Part shown: in pieces, positions 37,361 through 49,086 of the stretch
Layout of the letters: each line of letters opens with the position of its first letter
How positions within the stretch are numbered: the first letter of the stretch is position 1
Source: an uncultured Sterolibacterium sp.
GTDB taxonomy: Bacteria; Pseudomonadota; Gammaproteobacteria; Burkholderiales; Rhodocyclaceae
Direction: 5' to 3'
Length of the DNA: 49,086 bases
Assembly (NCBI GenBank): GCA_903930535.1
Contig: CAIYYX010000211.1
Span: 1 to 49,086, forward strand
Position numbers and translations under genes: made by a program
The notes under the pieces: model-generated
Seen by the model: only the letters and a program-made list of their open reading frames with translations
Told to the model about the DNA's origin: nothing
The model's database searches: none

Positions 37361-37986
37361 AACAGGATTGGGATCCCAGCATGCTTGGCATGATTCCCAT
37401 GGTCATCGAGACCAGCGGCCGCGGCGAGCGTGCCTACGACATCTATTCGCGCCTGTTGAAAGAGCGCGTGGTGTTTCTGGTCGGCCCGGTCAATGATTCG
37501 ACCGCCAATGTGGTGGTGGCGCAGCTCTTGTTCCTGGAGTCGGAAAACCCGGACAAGGACATCCATTTCTACATCAATTCGCCCGGCGGCTCTGTCACCG
37601 CAGGCATGGCGATCTACGACACCATGCAGTTCATCAAGTCCGACGTGTCCACGCTGTGCATCGGCCAGGCGGCGTCCATGGGCGCCTTCCTGCTCACGGC
37701 AGGCGCCAAGGGCAAACGCTTCGCGTTGCCGAACTCGCGCGTCATGATCCACCAGCCGATGGGCGGATTCCAGGGCCAGGCCTCCGACATCGAGATCCAT
37801 GCCAAGGAGATCCTTTATCTCAAGCAAAGGCTCAACGAGTTGATGGCCAGGCACACCGGCCAGCCGATAGAACGCATCGAGCGCGATACCGACCGCGATA
37901 ACTTCCTCTCGGCCACGGAGGCCGCAGCTTACGGCATCGTGGACAAGGTGCTGACCGAGCGCGAAGAAGCCGCAAAGTCAAAATAA
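37357..37986 (+). CDS. clpP: ATP-dependent Clp protease proteolytic subunit
   Basis: 209 residues. Forms the tetradecameric serine protease core used with ClpX or ClpA. The catalytic Ser is in [11 protein letters not shown], His in [13 protein letters not shown], and Asp in [14 protein letters not shown]. The N-terminal [20 protein letters not shown] covers the processing and axial-loop region. It is translationally coupled to tig, and clpX begins 22 bases downstream. Confidence 0.98.
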   Translation: MKQDWDPSMLGMIPMVIETSGRGERAYDIYSRLLKERVVFLVGPVNDSTANVVVAQLLFLESENPDKDIHFYINSPGGSVTAGMAIYDTMQFIKSDVSTLCIGQAASMGAFLLTAGAKGKRFALPNSRVMIHQPMGGFQGQASDIEIHAKEILYLKQRLNELMARHTGQPIERIERDTDRDNFLSATEAAAYGIVDKVLTEREEAAKSK

Positions 37987-38008
37987 GCAAAGTAAGGGAG
38001 AAACAGAA

Positions 38009-39283
<1,275 letters not shown>

Positions 39284-39333
39284 GTTCCCGCTGCTGGCCA
39301 CGCTTTTGACAGTACGCCCAGCGAGGCGGGGTT

Positions 39334-39361
39334 CTTGAATCCCGACATCTCGTCCCAATAT
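39334..39361 (+). promoter_or_regulatory. Sigma-32 heat-shock promoter of lon
   Basis: CTTGAA at 39334-39339, 14 bases, then CCCAATAT at 39354-39361, one base off the RpoH -10 consensus CCCCATnT. The spacing is identical to that of the clpB promoter in this window. It lies 35 bases before the lon start, in the clpX-lon gap. Confidence 0.78.
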
Positions 39362-39395
39362 GGCCTGTAGTTGCACTTAATTTAAGGATATCGCC

Positions 39396-41804
<2,409 letters not shown>

Positions 41805-41829
41805 AACTCACCTTAGGCAATTGCCGCAC

Positions 41830-41867
41830 ACACGCCTCGGACAGGAAACCTTGGCGTGTATGTTTTT
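41830..41867 (+). terminator. Possible lon terminator
   Basis: ACACGCC (41830-41836) pairs with GGCGTGT (41853-41859), and the stem is followed within three bases by TTTTT. It is 25 bases after the lon stop and before the hupB promoter. The 16-base loop is long, so the call is moderate. Confidence 0.5.
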
Positions 41868-41900
41868 CCCACAGACGCTCCCAATCACTGCGAAAACCGC

Positions 41901-41930
41901 TTGACACAAGCTTTTCCCGCTTGTTATAAA
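41901..41930 (+). promoter_or_regulatory. Strong sigma-70 promoter of hupB
   Basis: A perfect -35 TTGACA at 41901-41906, an 18-base spacer, and -10 TATAAA at 41925-41930 preceded by TGT, an extended -10. It lies about 90 bases before hupB. This fits high expression of a nucleoid protein. Confidence 0.8.
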
Positions 41931-42017
41931 ACATGTTGGCTGAGCATCCTATCGGCCACTAAAAACGAACACGGTTTTCCCGGACACTCATTACTCCACA
42001 CTCCATAGGGGGCTTAC

Positions 42018-42290
42018 GTGAACAAATCCGAACTGATCGAACAAATTGCAAAGTCAGCCGATATTTCCAAGGCAGCCGCAGGCCGCGCGCTCGAGGCCAC
42101 GATAAGCGCTGTGAAGACCTCGTTGAAGAAGGGCCAGCTTGTCACTCTGGTAGGCTTTGGCAGCTTCTATGTCGGCAAGCGCGCCGCACGCACCGGCCGC
42201 AATCCCCGCACCGGCGAAGCGATCAAGATCAAGGCCGCGAAGACGCCGAAGTTCCGCGCCGGCAAGGCACTGAAGGACGCGGTCAATTAA
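42018..42290 (+). CDS. hupB: DNA-binding protein HU-beta
   Basis: 90 residues from a GTG start with ATAGGGGG upstream. Histone-like dimeric nucleoid protein. The HU pattern is complete: [40 protein letters not shown] and [20 protein letters not shown], with GKALKDAVN at the end. Its place after lon is the usual one in many proteobacteria. Confidence 0.98.
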   Translation: MNKSELIEQIAKSADISKAAAGRALEATISAVKTSLKKGQLVTLVGFGSFYVGKRAARTGRNPRTGEAIKIKAAKTPKFRAGKALKDAVN

Positions 42291-42335
42291 GTAAGTTTTC
42301 AACCGGTGGCGGCATGACTGCTGCCGGTGAATACC

Positions 42336-42411
42336 GGGTGCTTAGCTCAGTTGGTAGAGCGTCGCCCTTACAAGGCGAATGTCGGCGGTTCGAACCCGTC
42401 AGCACCCACCA
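42336..42411 (+). tRNA. tRNA-Val (anticodon UAC)
   Basis: 76 bases with an encoded CCA. Acceptor GGGTGCT pairs with AGCACCC. The anticodon stem TCGCC/GGCGA encloses CTTACAA with anticodon TAC. The T arm is GGCGG TTCGAAC CCGTC. It follows hupB by 45 bases and may share its transcript. Confidence 0.97.
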
Positions 42412-42424
42412 CGCTACACTGAAG

Positions 42425-42458
42425 AAACCCGCACAGTGCAAGGCTTTGCGGGTTTTTT
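42425..42458 (+). terminator. Rho-independent terminator after tRNA-Val
   Basis: AAACCCGCA (42425-42433) pairs with TGCGGGTTT (42447-42455), and the T-run continues (GGTTTTTTG). It lies 13 bases past the tRNA 3' end and marks the right end of the housekeeping block. Confidence 0.88.
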
Positions 42459-42661
42459 GACGGCTGGAATACCGAAAGGTCATAAGCGTCAAAAGTATCG
42501 TCTGACGCATCACTTACGACAGGGATAATACGTTTAGTATCTACTTTCTGACTATGCAGATATTATCAATTCTCGGATTCGCCAGCAGTGACTATGGACG
42601 TTGCGTCGTTTCATACGTTGCACGGTAATGCGTTGGTTCGAACTAGAAAAGGGTAGTTGTC

Positions 42662-45600
42662 ATGGCATGGACAGTCAACCTCAATAACAGTCAATTCAAC
42701 ACCCTTGTTTCTGCGGATATTTCCGATGGCTCGTTTAGCTATCAGGAGATGCTCAACTTACTGAGCACGGTCGCGGTTGGTGGAATAACGTCTTCAGAGT
42801 GGGCTGACTTGAAGACTGTCTATACCAACTCGGCAGCAATGTTCGCCAGCGACTACCTGAAGAACATCACCTACGATGTAATTTATGGAAATCCGGCCAA
42901 TGCCAAATGGTGGGGCGGGACAACATCATTCTCATCTGTCGCCCTGCTGGGAAACATGTCGGATACGACATCGCAGCAAAACGCCAATCATCTAATCGAC
43001 AAATGGTTTCTTGGCCTGGATCTGCCCATGCCCATCGCGGGGGGGGACAGTGCCACTGGTACCACGGCAAAGTATGTATTCAATTACTCGCTGGCGACAG
43101 GAGCGCTGTTCGTAAATGGGGCGGTTGCGGCTGATGTAAATCAGGGGAAAGTGGGTGACTGCTACCTGGTGGCGAGCCTTGGTGCAATTGCCAACGCCAG
43201 TTCTTCGCTTATCAGCAATAGCTTTATCGACAACGGAAATGGAACTTACGGGGTCAAGTTCTACCTCAATGGGGCAGCTACTTACACAACGGTCAATAAA
43301 AGCCTGCCGATTGACAACTCTGGCCAAGAGGGGTTCGGCGGCAATCTTACCAAGAGCTCGAGTGGTGAATTATGGGTCTCACTATTCGAAAAAGCCTATG
43401 TCCAGTTGAATGCCCAGGCGAATATTCAAGGGGAATCTGGCTGGTTTGGCGAAAACAGCTATCAAGCAATTTCGGGTGGCTGGGCGTTTCCAATCAAAGA
43501 AATCACGGGTCTTAATTACAAATATTACACCAGCTATTACCAAGGCCTTCCAGACCCATTTGACTCTGGGGAGTTCTATTCTGCCAGTGCCAGTACTTAC
43601 AAGCAGACGATTATCAATGCCCTGAATGCAGGATCGATTGGCTGGCTGGGGTCTTTCGGCAATACCTCTGATGCGGCCAACGGCAAGCAGGATTTTGTCG
43701 CGGGTCACGCATTTATGCTTCTGGGCTATGACACTGCCACCGACAAGTTCATTTTCAGAAACCCTTGGGGCGGCAGCGGATCAAATTACTACAACCCCCA
43801 GTTTGAGGCTTCGATAGACACATTCTGGAACTCGTCTGTCAAGGGCGTCGTGGCGATATCGGACCCCACGATCAAGGATCCAGTATTCAACTACACCATT
43901 GTTTCCAGCGCAGCTACAGCGGGCAACGCGGTCAGCGAAGGTGTGGCGGTGACATTCACCATCACCCGGGACAGCAGCGGTTCCGCGTCCACGGTTTATT
44001 TGAGTACGGCATCTGGCAGCGCGGATGCGAGTGACTATCAGACGGCGACCAAGTCCTTGTTGAGTTTCGCGGCTAACGAAACAAGCAAGACGGTGACAGT
44101 CAACACGTACACGGATAGCCTGACCGAGGGTGCCGAGTATTTCAACCTTAATCTCTACAAGCAACTCGCTGACACAACCAGTGCCGCCACAGCAACTGGT
44201 TGGGTCAAGGATACAACGGTCCAAGATTACACATACAGCATCGCATCTAGTGCGAACCTAACGGGTATTGCTGTTGCCGAGGGCGGCGCAGTGACTTTCA
44301 CGATTACACGCAGCGGCAGCGGCTCCGCGTCCACCGTGTACCTGAGCACCGCTGCCGCCACCGCCGGTGTCAGCGACTATGCCGCTTTGGACAAATTCGC
44401 ATACAGTTTCGCAGCATATGAGACCGTCAAGTCAGTGACGGTTAACACCTACCAAGATAGTATTGCGGAAGGCAACGAGTATTTCTCGCTTGATCTCTAT
44501 AAGAGCTTCAGCGATACCAGCAAGGCGGCGACTTCCTTGGGTTATATCAAGGATCAGCCCTTGCCCTCATTCACTTACGACGTACAGTCAAACGCAGGCA
44601 GTGCAGCGACGGCCGTGGGCGAAGGGGGAAAGGTCACCTTCACGATCACCCGCAGCGGCAGCGGCGTGGCGACAACAGTCTACGTGGCCACGGCCTACGG
44701 CTCGGCAGGGGCGTCCGACCTCGCAGGGGTTAGCAATAAGGCCATCACCTTTGCGGCAAATGAAAAAGTCGCCACTCTGGATGTCGATATCAACCAGGAC
44801 TGGTGGCTGGAGGGCACTGAATACTTCTCCCTGAATGTCTACAAAAACCAAAGCGATAGCGTTTCCGCGGGTTCAGGTAGCGCTTTCATTAAGGACGGCC
44901 AGAGTCCGTTATACAACTACACCATCAGCAGCGACGCTGACACTTCGGGTACTGCGGTGACTGAAGGGGGGGCGGTAACCTTCACCATTACGCGCAGCGG
45001 CAGCGGCTCCGCTTCCACCGTTTACCTGAGCACCATTGCCGGCACAGCAGGGTCGAGCGACTATCAGGCACTGGATAAATCAGCTGTCAGTTTCGCCTCC
45101 TATGAAACCAGCAAGACTGTGATCGTCAACGCCAACACGGACTCACTGACTGAAGGCACCGAGTATTTCTGGCTGGACCTGTACAGGAATTATTCGGACA
45201 GCACTTACTCAGCTTATAGCGCCGCCTACATCAAGGACGCGGTGGTCACCGACTACAGCTATAGCATCACCAGCGACGCAGGCACATCAAGCACAGCGGT
45301 GGTTGAGGGAGGGTCAGTGACCTTCACAATCACCCGCAGCGGCAGCGGGTCGGCGACTACCGTCTATTGGGGTACCCAGGGTGGTACAGCGACCGCCGGG
45401 GGTGGCGACTATCAGAGTCCGGGCATAGCCACGCTCAATTTCGCCGCCTATGAAACAAGCAAGACTGTGACAGTCAGCACCAACACAGATACGCTGGTCG
45501 AGGGCACTGAGTATTTCTGGCTGAACCTTTATAAGACCTATACGGATGCCACCAATTTTGCCTACTCAAGTTATGGGACTGGCTACATCAAGGATGCGGT

Positions 45601-48600
45601 GGTCACCGACTACAGCTACAGTATCAGCAACGACGCTGGCGCCTCCAGCACAGCGGTAACCGAAGGCGGGGCAGTCACCTTCACCATTACGCGCAGCGGT
45701 AGCGGCTCTGCCTCCACGGCGTACCTGAGTACCTATGCAGGCACCGCCGGTGCCAGCGATTATCAGGCATTGGATAAATCGGCACTCAATTTCGCCGCCT
45801 ATGAAACCAGCAAGACTGTGACCGTCAATGCCAATACCGACTCGTTGAAGGAAGGTACCGAGTATTTCTTCCTCGAACTGTTCAAGACTTATTCCGACGC
45901 TACCAATTTCAAGTACGCGAGTTACAGCATGGCTTATATCAAGGACGCGGTGGTTACCGACTACAGCTACAGCATCACCAGCAATGCCGGCACTTCCAGC
46001 ACGGCGGTGACCGAAGGTGGCACAGTGACCTTTACCATCACCCGCAGCGGCAGTGGGTCTGCGACTACCGTCTATTGGGGCACCCAGGGTGGCACAGCGA
46101 CCGCCGGAGGTGGTGACTATCAGAGTTTAGGCATATCCACGCTCAGTTTCGCGGCAAACGAAACCAGCAAAACTGTAACCGTCAGCACAAACACAGATAC
46201 CCTGGTTGAGGGCACTGAGTATTTCTGGCTGAATCTTTATAAGACCTATACGGATGCCACTAATTTCGCCTACTCAAGCTATGGGACTGCCTACATCAAG
46301 GATGCGGTGGTTACCGACTACGGCTACACCATCTCCAACAATGCAAGCACTACAGGAACTGCGGTAGCTGAGGGGGGCACGGCAACCTTCACCATCACAC
46401 GCAGCGGCAGTGGTTCTGCATCCACGGTGTATGTGAGTACCTTAGCGGGTACCGCCAGCGCCAGCGACTACGCAGCGCTGGATAAGTCAGCCATTAATTT
46501 CTCAGCTTCTGAAACAGTTAAGACTGTGACCGTGACCACTAACACGGACTCACTGAAGGAAGGCACCGAGTATTTCTACCTCGAGCTGTTCAAGACTTAT
46601 TCCGACGCTGCCAATTTCAACTACGCGAGTTACAGCACGGCCTATATCAAGGACGCAGTGGTCACCGATTACAGCTACAGCATCACCAGCAGTGCCGGTA
46701 CTTCCAGTACAGCGGTGGCAGAGGGTGGCACGGTGACCTTCACCATCACGCGCAGCGGCAGCGGGTCTGCCTCGACCGTATATTGGGGTACCCAAGGCGG
46801 TACAGCGACCGCTGGGAGCAGTGACTATCAGAGTTTGGGCATATCCACGCTCAGTTTCGCGGCAAACGAAACCAGCAAAACTGTGACCGTCAGTACCAAC
46901 ACCGATACGTTGACCGAGGGCACCGAGTATTTTTGGTTGAACGTGTATAAGACCTATACCGATGCCACGAACTTTGCCTACTCAAGTTATGGCATTGCGT
47001 ACATCAAGGATGTGGTGATCGGGTCGGATCCAGGCGCCCCCTTGGCTGAAATGCCACCGGCTGACTCGATTGACGGGCTCGGTCAGGCAAACAATCAGAC
47101 AACTACGGCCGTAAGCCTGTCATATCCCGGACATAGTATGGGCGAGATCAAAAACGATTCTGCCTTCGCGGCCCTGAAATCGAATGGCTCTGTAGTGACT
47201 TGGGGTGAAGTGGCAAATGGTGGCGACGCCAGTGCCGTGGCCGTTCAATTGAATGGTGACATTGATGTAACCCATATCTATTCTAACGGCTTTGCCTTCG
47301 CCGCACTTCGGGCAGATGGCTCAGTCGTGACATGGGGAAACGCCAATGCGTGCAGCATCAGCAGCGCAGCCGCAGTTCAGCTCAATGGGACTGTCGATGT
47401 AATGCAGATCTATTCAACTGAAACAGCTTTTGCAGCATTGCGTGCGGATGGCTCTGTTGTTACCTGGGGAGATCTGGACAATGGTGGAGATAGCAGCACT
47501 GTGGCTAGCCAGCTTAATGGCCAGACAAAAGTTACCAGTATCTATTCAACGATGTCATCGTTTGCGGCACTTCGCTCTGATGGTTCCGTGGTCACCTGGG
47601 GCTACTCAATCTTCGGGGGAGACAGTAGTGCAGTCGCATCACAACTTTCGGGCGCCACCCGTGTAACAGCGGTTTTTTCCACGGGCTCGGCATTTGCAGC
47701 ATTGCGTTCAGATGGCTCATTGGTTACTTGGGGCAGTGAGTTTGATGGCGGAAACGGCAGCGCAGTGACCACTAAGATAAACGGAAGCACGGACGTAGTG
47801 TCAGTTTTCGCGACCACATCGGCCTTCGCCGCGCTGCGAACCGATGGCACCATAGTAGCCTGGGGTGATGCCAACAACGGGGGCGATAGCAGCCACGTCG
47901 CCGATCAGATCAGCGGGGCTACTGCAGTGGTTTCAGTCGCCTCAACGAATTCAGCTTTTGCCGCCTTGCGGGCTGATGGGTCTGTGGTTACTTGGGGAAA
48001 CAGTGGGGCGGGCGGGGATAGCGCCGCAGTGACCAGTTTGCTCAGTGGCGCGATAAAGGTTACTAAGATATTCGCGAATAACTCCGCATTTGCTGCGTTG
48101 AGAGCGGATGGCTCTGTGGTTACTTGGGGTTACGACGCCTATGGCGGCGATCACAGCCAAGTTTCCGGGCAACTTGATGGCTCCATCGATGTCCAGAATA
48201 TTGTTGTGAGTGATCATGCTTTCGCGGCACTGCGAACGGACGGCTCCGTGGTAGCTTGGGGTGAGCTAATTAGTGGAGGAGATACCAGTAGCGTGCAGTC
48301 GATGTTGGACGGGTCGGTTGACGTTAGTTCTATCTCTTCAACCAGCAAGAGTTTTGCTGCTTTGCGAATTGATGGGTCCGTTACCACTTGGGGCGACTTG
48401 AGTTCTGGGGGTGATAGTACTTCAGTTGCTTCACAGCTTTCATCTGTAGTTAGCATCTCGGACACTACCCTCATTACCTTAACAGACACGACAAATCAGA
48501 CAATTGTCGGCACCGCAGCAAATGAGTTTTTGATTGGTGGCAAGGGTAATGACAGCATCGACGGTGGCAAGGGCAATGACAATATCGATGGTGGCAATGG

Positions 48601-49086
48601 GACGGATATCGCTAGCTACAGTGGGGTCCTATCAAATTACGTCATCACCAAGACCGCTAATGGTTACACGGTTTCGGACTTGGTTGCTGGAGGAGATGGC
48701 ACGGATACTCTGTCGAATGTCGAAAGACTCCAATTCGCAAATACCAAGGTCGCCCTGGATATTGCCGGCGATTCGAATGCCGGGTTGAACCTCGCGGGAC
48801 TTGCCGATTCCGGCCAAGTATATCGCCTATATCAGGCAGCTTTTAACCGCACACCGGATAACGCTGGCCTTGCATACTGGATCGGGCAAGGCGATTCAAG
48901 CGTTCCGCTTGTCAACATTGCTAGCCAATTCATGACGAGCAGCACCGAGTTCTCAAGTAAGTATGGCAGCTTAAGCAATCACCAGTTCATAGACCAGCTA
49001 TACCAAAATGTTCTGCATAGGCCTGGTGAGGCGTCTGGGGTTGCCTATTGGTATTCGCAAGTCGATAATACTTCGCAAACCCGAGC
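42662..49086 (+). CDS. Giant multidomain secreted protein: calpain-like protease, Calx-beta, RCC1-like, RTX, DUF4214 (3' end beyond window)
   Basis: At least 2,141 codons, open to the window end; ATG 42662 follows AAAAGGG. I checked the frame at five points up to the end and it is continuous. Residues about 150-410 resemble a calpain-type cysteine protease: Cys167 in NQGKVGDCYLVASLGAI, His349 in VAGHAFMLLGYD and Asn367 in FRNPWGG. Nine Calx-beta repeats follow (about 407-1453), then ten RCC1-like repeats of 44 residues (1501-1940), RTX nonapeptides GGKGNDSID (from 1959), and a DUF4214 segment VYRLYQAAFNRTPDNAGLAY to the end. There is no classical signal peptide; RTX and DUF4214 suggest type I secretion by a C-terminal signal outside the window. 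Cell-surface adhesion with proteolysis is inferred. Base composition is more A/T-rich than the neighbours. Confidence 0.88.
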   Translation, partial: MAWTVNLNNSQFNTLVSADISDGSFSYQEMLNLLSTVAVGGITSSEWADLKTVYTNSAAMFASDYLKNITYDVIYGNPANAKWWGGTTSFSSVALLGNMSDTTSQQNANHLIDKWFLGLDLPMPIAGGDSATGTTAKYVFNYSLATGALFVNGAVAADVNQGKVGDCYLVASLGAIANASSSLISNSFIDNGNGTYGVKFYLNGAATYTTVNKSLPIDNSGQEGFGGNLTKSSSGELWVSLFEKAYVQLNAQANIQGESGWFGENSYQAISGGWAFPIKEITGLNYKYYTSYYQGLPDPFDSGEFYSASASTYKQTIINALNAGSIGWLGSFGNTSDAANGKQDFVAGHAFMLLGYDTATDKFIFRNPWGGSGSNYYNPQFEASIDTFWNSSVKGVVAISDPTIKDPVFNYTIVSSAATAGNAVSEGVAVTFTITRDSSGSASTVYLSTASGSADASDYQTATKSLLSFAANETSKTVTVNTYTDSLTEGAEYFNLNLYKQLADTTSAATATGWVKDTTVQDYTYSIASSANLTGIAVAEGGAVTFTITRSGSGSASTVYLSTAAATAGVSDYAALDKFAYSFAAYETVKSVTVNTYQDSIAEGNEYFSLDLYKSFSDTSKAATSLGYIKDQPLPSFTYDVQSNAGSAATAVGEGGKVTFTITRSGSGVATTVYVATAYGSAGASDLAGVSNKAITFAANEKVATLDVDINQDWWLEGTEYFSLNVYKNQSDSVSAGSGSAFIKDGQSPLYNYTISSDADTSGTAVTEGGAVTFTITRSGSGSASTVYLSTIAGTAGSSDYQALDKSAVSFASYETSKTVIVNANTDSLTEGTEYFWLDLYRNYSDSTYSAYSAAYIKDAVVTDYSYSITSDAGTSSTAVVEGGSVTFTITRSGSGSATTVYWGTQGGTATAGGGDYQSPGIATLNFAAYETSKTVTVSTNTDTLVEGTEYFWLNLYKTYTDATNFAYSSYGTGYIKDAVVTDYSYSISNDAGASSTAVTEGGAVTFTITRSGSGSASTAYLSTYAGTAGASDYQALDKSALNFAAYETSKTVTVNANTDSLKEGTEYFFLELFKTYSDATNFKYASYSMAYIKDAVVTDYSYSITSNAGTSSTAVTEGGTVTFTITRSGSGSATTVYWGTQGGTATAGGGDYQSLGISTLSFAANETSKTVTVSTNTDTLVEGTEYFWLNLYKTYTDATNFAYSSYGTAYIKDAVVTDYGYTISNNASTTGTAVAEGGTATFTITRSGSGSASTVYVSTLAGTASASDYAALDKSAINFSASETVKTVTVTTNTDSLKEGTEYFYLELFKTYSDAANFNYASYSTAYIKDAVVTDYSYSITSSAGTSSTAVAEGGTVTFTITRSGSGSASTVYWGTQGGTATAGSSDYQSLGISTLSFAANETSKTVTVSTNTDTLTEGTEYFWLNVYKTYTDATNFAYSSYGIAYIKDVVIGSDPGAPLAEMPPADSIDGLGQANNQTTTAVSLSYPGHSMGEIKNDSAFAALKSNGSVVTWGEVANGGDASAVAVQLNGDIDVTHIYSNGFAFAALRADGSVVTWGNANACSISSAAAVQLNGTVDVMQIYSTETAFAALRADGSVVTWGDLDNGGDSSTVASQLNGQTKVTSIYSTMSSFAALRSDGSVVTWGYSIFGGDSSAVASQLSGATRVTAVFSTGSAFAALRSDGSLVTWGSEFDGGNGSAVTTKINGSTDVVSVFATTSAFAALRTDGTIVAWGDANNGGDSSHVADQISGATAVVSVASTNSAFAALRADGSVVTWGNSGAGGDSAAVTSLLSGAIKVTKIFANNSAFAALRADGSVVTWGYDAYGGDHSQVSGQLDGSIDVQNIVVSDHAFAALRTDGSVVAWGELISGGDTSSVQSMLDGSVDVSSISSTSKSFAALRIDGSVTTWGDLSSGGDSTSVASQLSSVVSISDTTLITLTDTTNQTIVGTAANEFLIGGKGNDSIDGGKGNDNIDGGNGTDIASYSGVLSNYVITKTANGYTVSDLVAGGDGTDTLSNVERLQFANTKVALDIAGDSNAGLNLAGLADSGQVYRLYQAAFNRTPDNAGLAYWIGQGDSSVPLVNIASQFMTSSTEFSSKYGSLSNHQFIDQLYQNVLHRPGEASGVAYWYSQVDNTSQTR
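43881..47020 (+). repeat. Nine Calx-beta repeats, the last five in an alternating 708-bp pattern
   Basis: Each unit of about 114-119 residues has the Calx-beta pattern EGGAVTFTITRSGSG, then YET/NETSKTVTV, then EGTEYFWLNLYK and YIKD at the end. Units begin near 43890, 44226, 44570, 44910, 45245, 45602, 45953, 46310 and 46661. The last five alternate between a VYWGTQGGTATAG form (units 5, 7, 9; 357 bases) and an A/VYLSTYAGTAGASDYQALDK form (units 6, 8; 351 bases), so the true recent unit is a 708-base pair of domains. Confidence 0.88.
47162..48481 (+). repeat. Ten RCC1-like repeats of exactly 132 bases
   Basis: Consensus AFAALRADGSVVTWG, then four variable residues, GGDSS-x-V, and a QLxG-x-x-x-V-x-x-I-x-ST tail: 44 residues. 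The first starts at 47162 and the tenth at 48350, 1,188 bases apart, giving nine steps of 132. Copy 2 lacks the GG turn (NANACSISS). The pattern fits RCC1-type beta-propeller blades, though each is shorter than the eukaryotic blade of about 50 residues. Confidence 0.85.
48536..48616 (+). repeat. RTX calcium-binding nonapeptides
   Basis: Three consecutive nine-residue units GGKGNDSID, GGKGNDNID and GGNGTDIAS, matching GGxGxDxUx, which bind calcium outside the cell in type I-secreted proteins. They are followed by a region similar to the linker before DUF4214 domains (LSNVERLQFAN). Confidence 0.9.

Noticed and set aside
42304-42326. Hairpin GGCGGCA-TGAC-TGCTGCC after hupB as a terminator
   Set aside because: No T-run follows and the tRNA starts directly after, so read-through into tRNA-Val or processing is as likely.
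43881-48481. Regular repeats considered as a CRISPR array or non-coding satellite
   Set aside because: Units are 132 or about 354 bases, keep the reading frame throughout and translate to known domain patterns; there are no short direct repeats with unique spacers.

Overview
The window looks like a chromosomal segment of a betaproteobacterium, perhaps Rhodocyclales or a relative such as Sterolibacteriaceae; the exact taxon is a guess. The evidence is the GC-rich coding, the tig-clpP-clpX-lon-hupB-tRNA-Val order, an hpnCDE squalene cluster, a phasin, divergent tesA/ybbA, and a selU/selD pair. Coding density is high, with many 4-base start/stop overlaps.

Left part (1-5.3 kb): a Cyc2-like fused cytochrome-porin gene faces a leftward cluster. 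That cluster encodes a Tat-exported thiamine-diphosphate (ThDP) enzyme, a monoheme cytochrome c, an outer-membrane barrel protein and a small protein. A PrxQ/Bcp peroxiredoxin lies just upstream. The ThDP enzyme plus cytochrome pair occurs again at 16.99-19.32 kb on the other strand, behind an exported formylglycine-generating-enzyme-like protein. This duplicated pair, a folded ThDP oxidoreductase or lyase sent to the periplasm with its own electron carrier, is the best candidate for an undescribed system here.

5.4-11.8 kb: an orphan OmpR-type response regulator, a DinG/YoaA helicase, an ATP-grasp-like protein and the molybdenum cofactor genes mobB-moeA-moaD-moaE form one tight rightward series. 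11.8-15.6 kb runs leftward: phasin, glycerol kinase (glpK) and a TonB/TolA-like protein with a long repeated coiled coil. glpD (19.4-20.9 kb) completes glycerol use. clpB follows behind a clear sigma-32 promoter.

23.6-32.8 kb: tag and a Pat-type acyl-CoA-synthetase/acetyltransferase (leftward), kup and a methyltransferase (rightward), divergent selU/selD (2-selenouridine tRNA modification), then tesA and ybbA, whose start codons share one CATG. 32.8-35.8 kb: hpnC-hpnD-hpnE, which make squalene from farnesyl diphosphate, probably for hopanoids. A long perfect palindrome covers the hpnE/ybbA 3' ends.

35.9-42.4 kb is the protein quality-control block: tRNA-Leu, tig, clpP, clpX, lon (with a second sigma-32 promoter), hupB and tRNA-Val. 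Directly after tRNA-Val and a terminator the base composition becomes more A/T-rich. A single giant reading frame (42662 to the window end, more than 2,140 codons) then begins. It encodes a calpain-like cysteine protease domain, nine Calx-beta repeats, ten RCC1-like repeats, RTX nonapeptides and a DUF4214 region, and it looks like a type I-secreted or surface protein acquired next to the tRNA.
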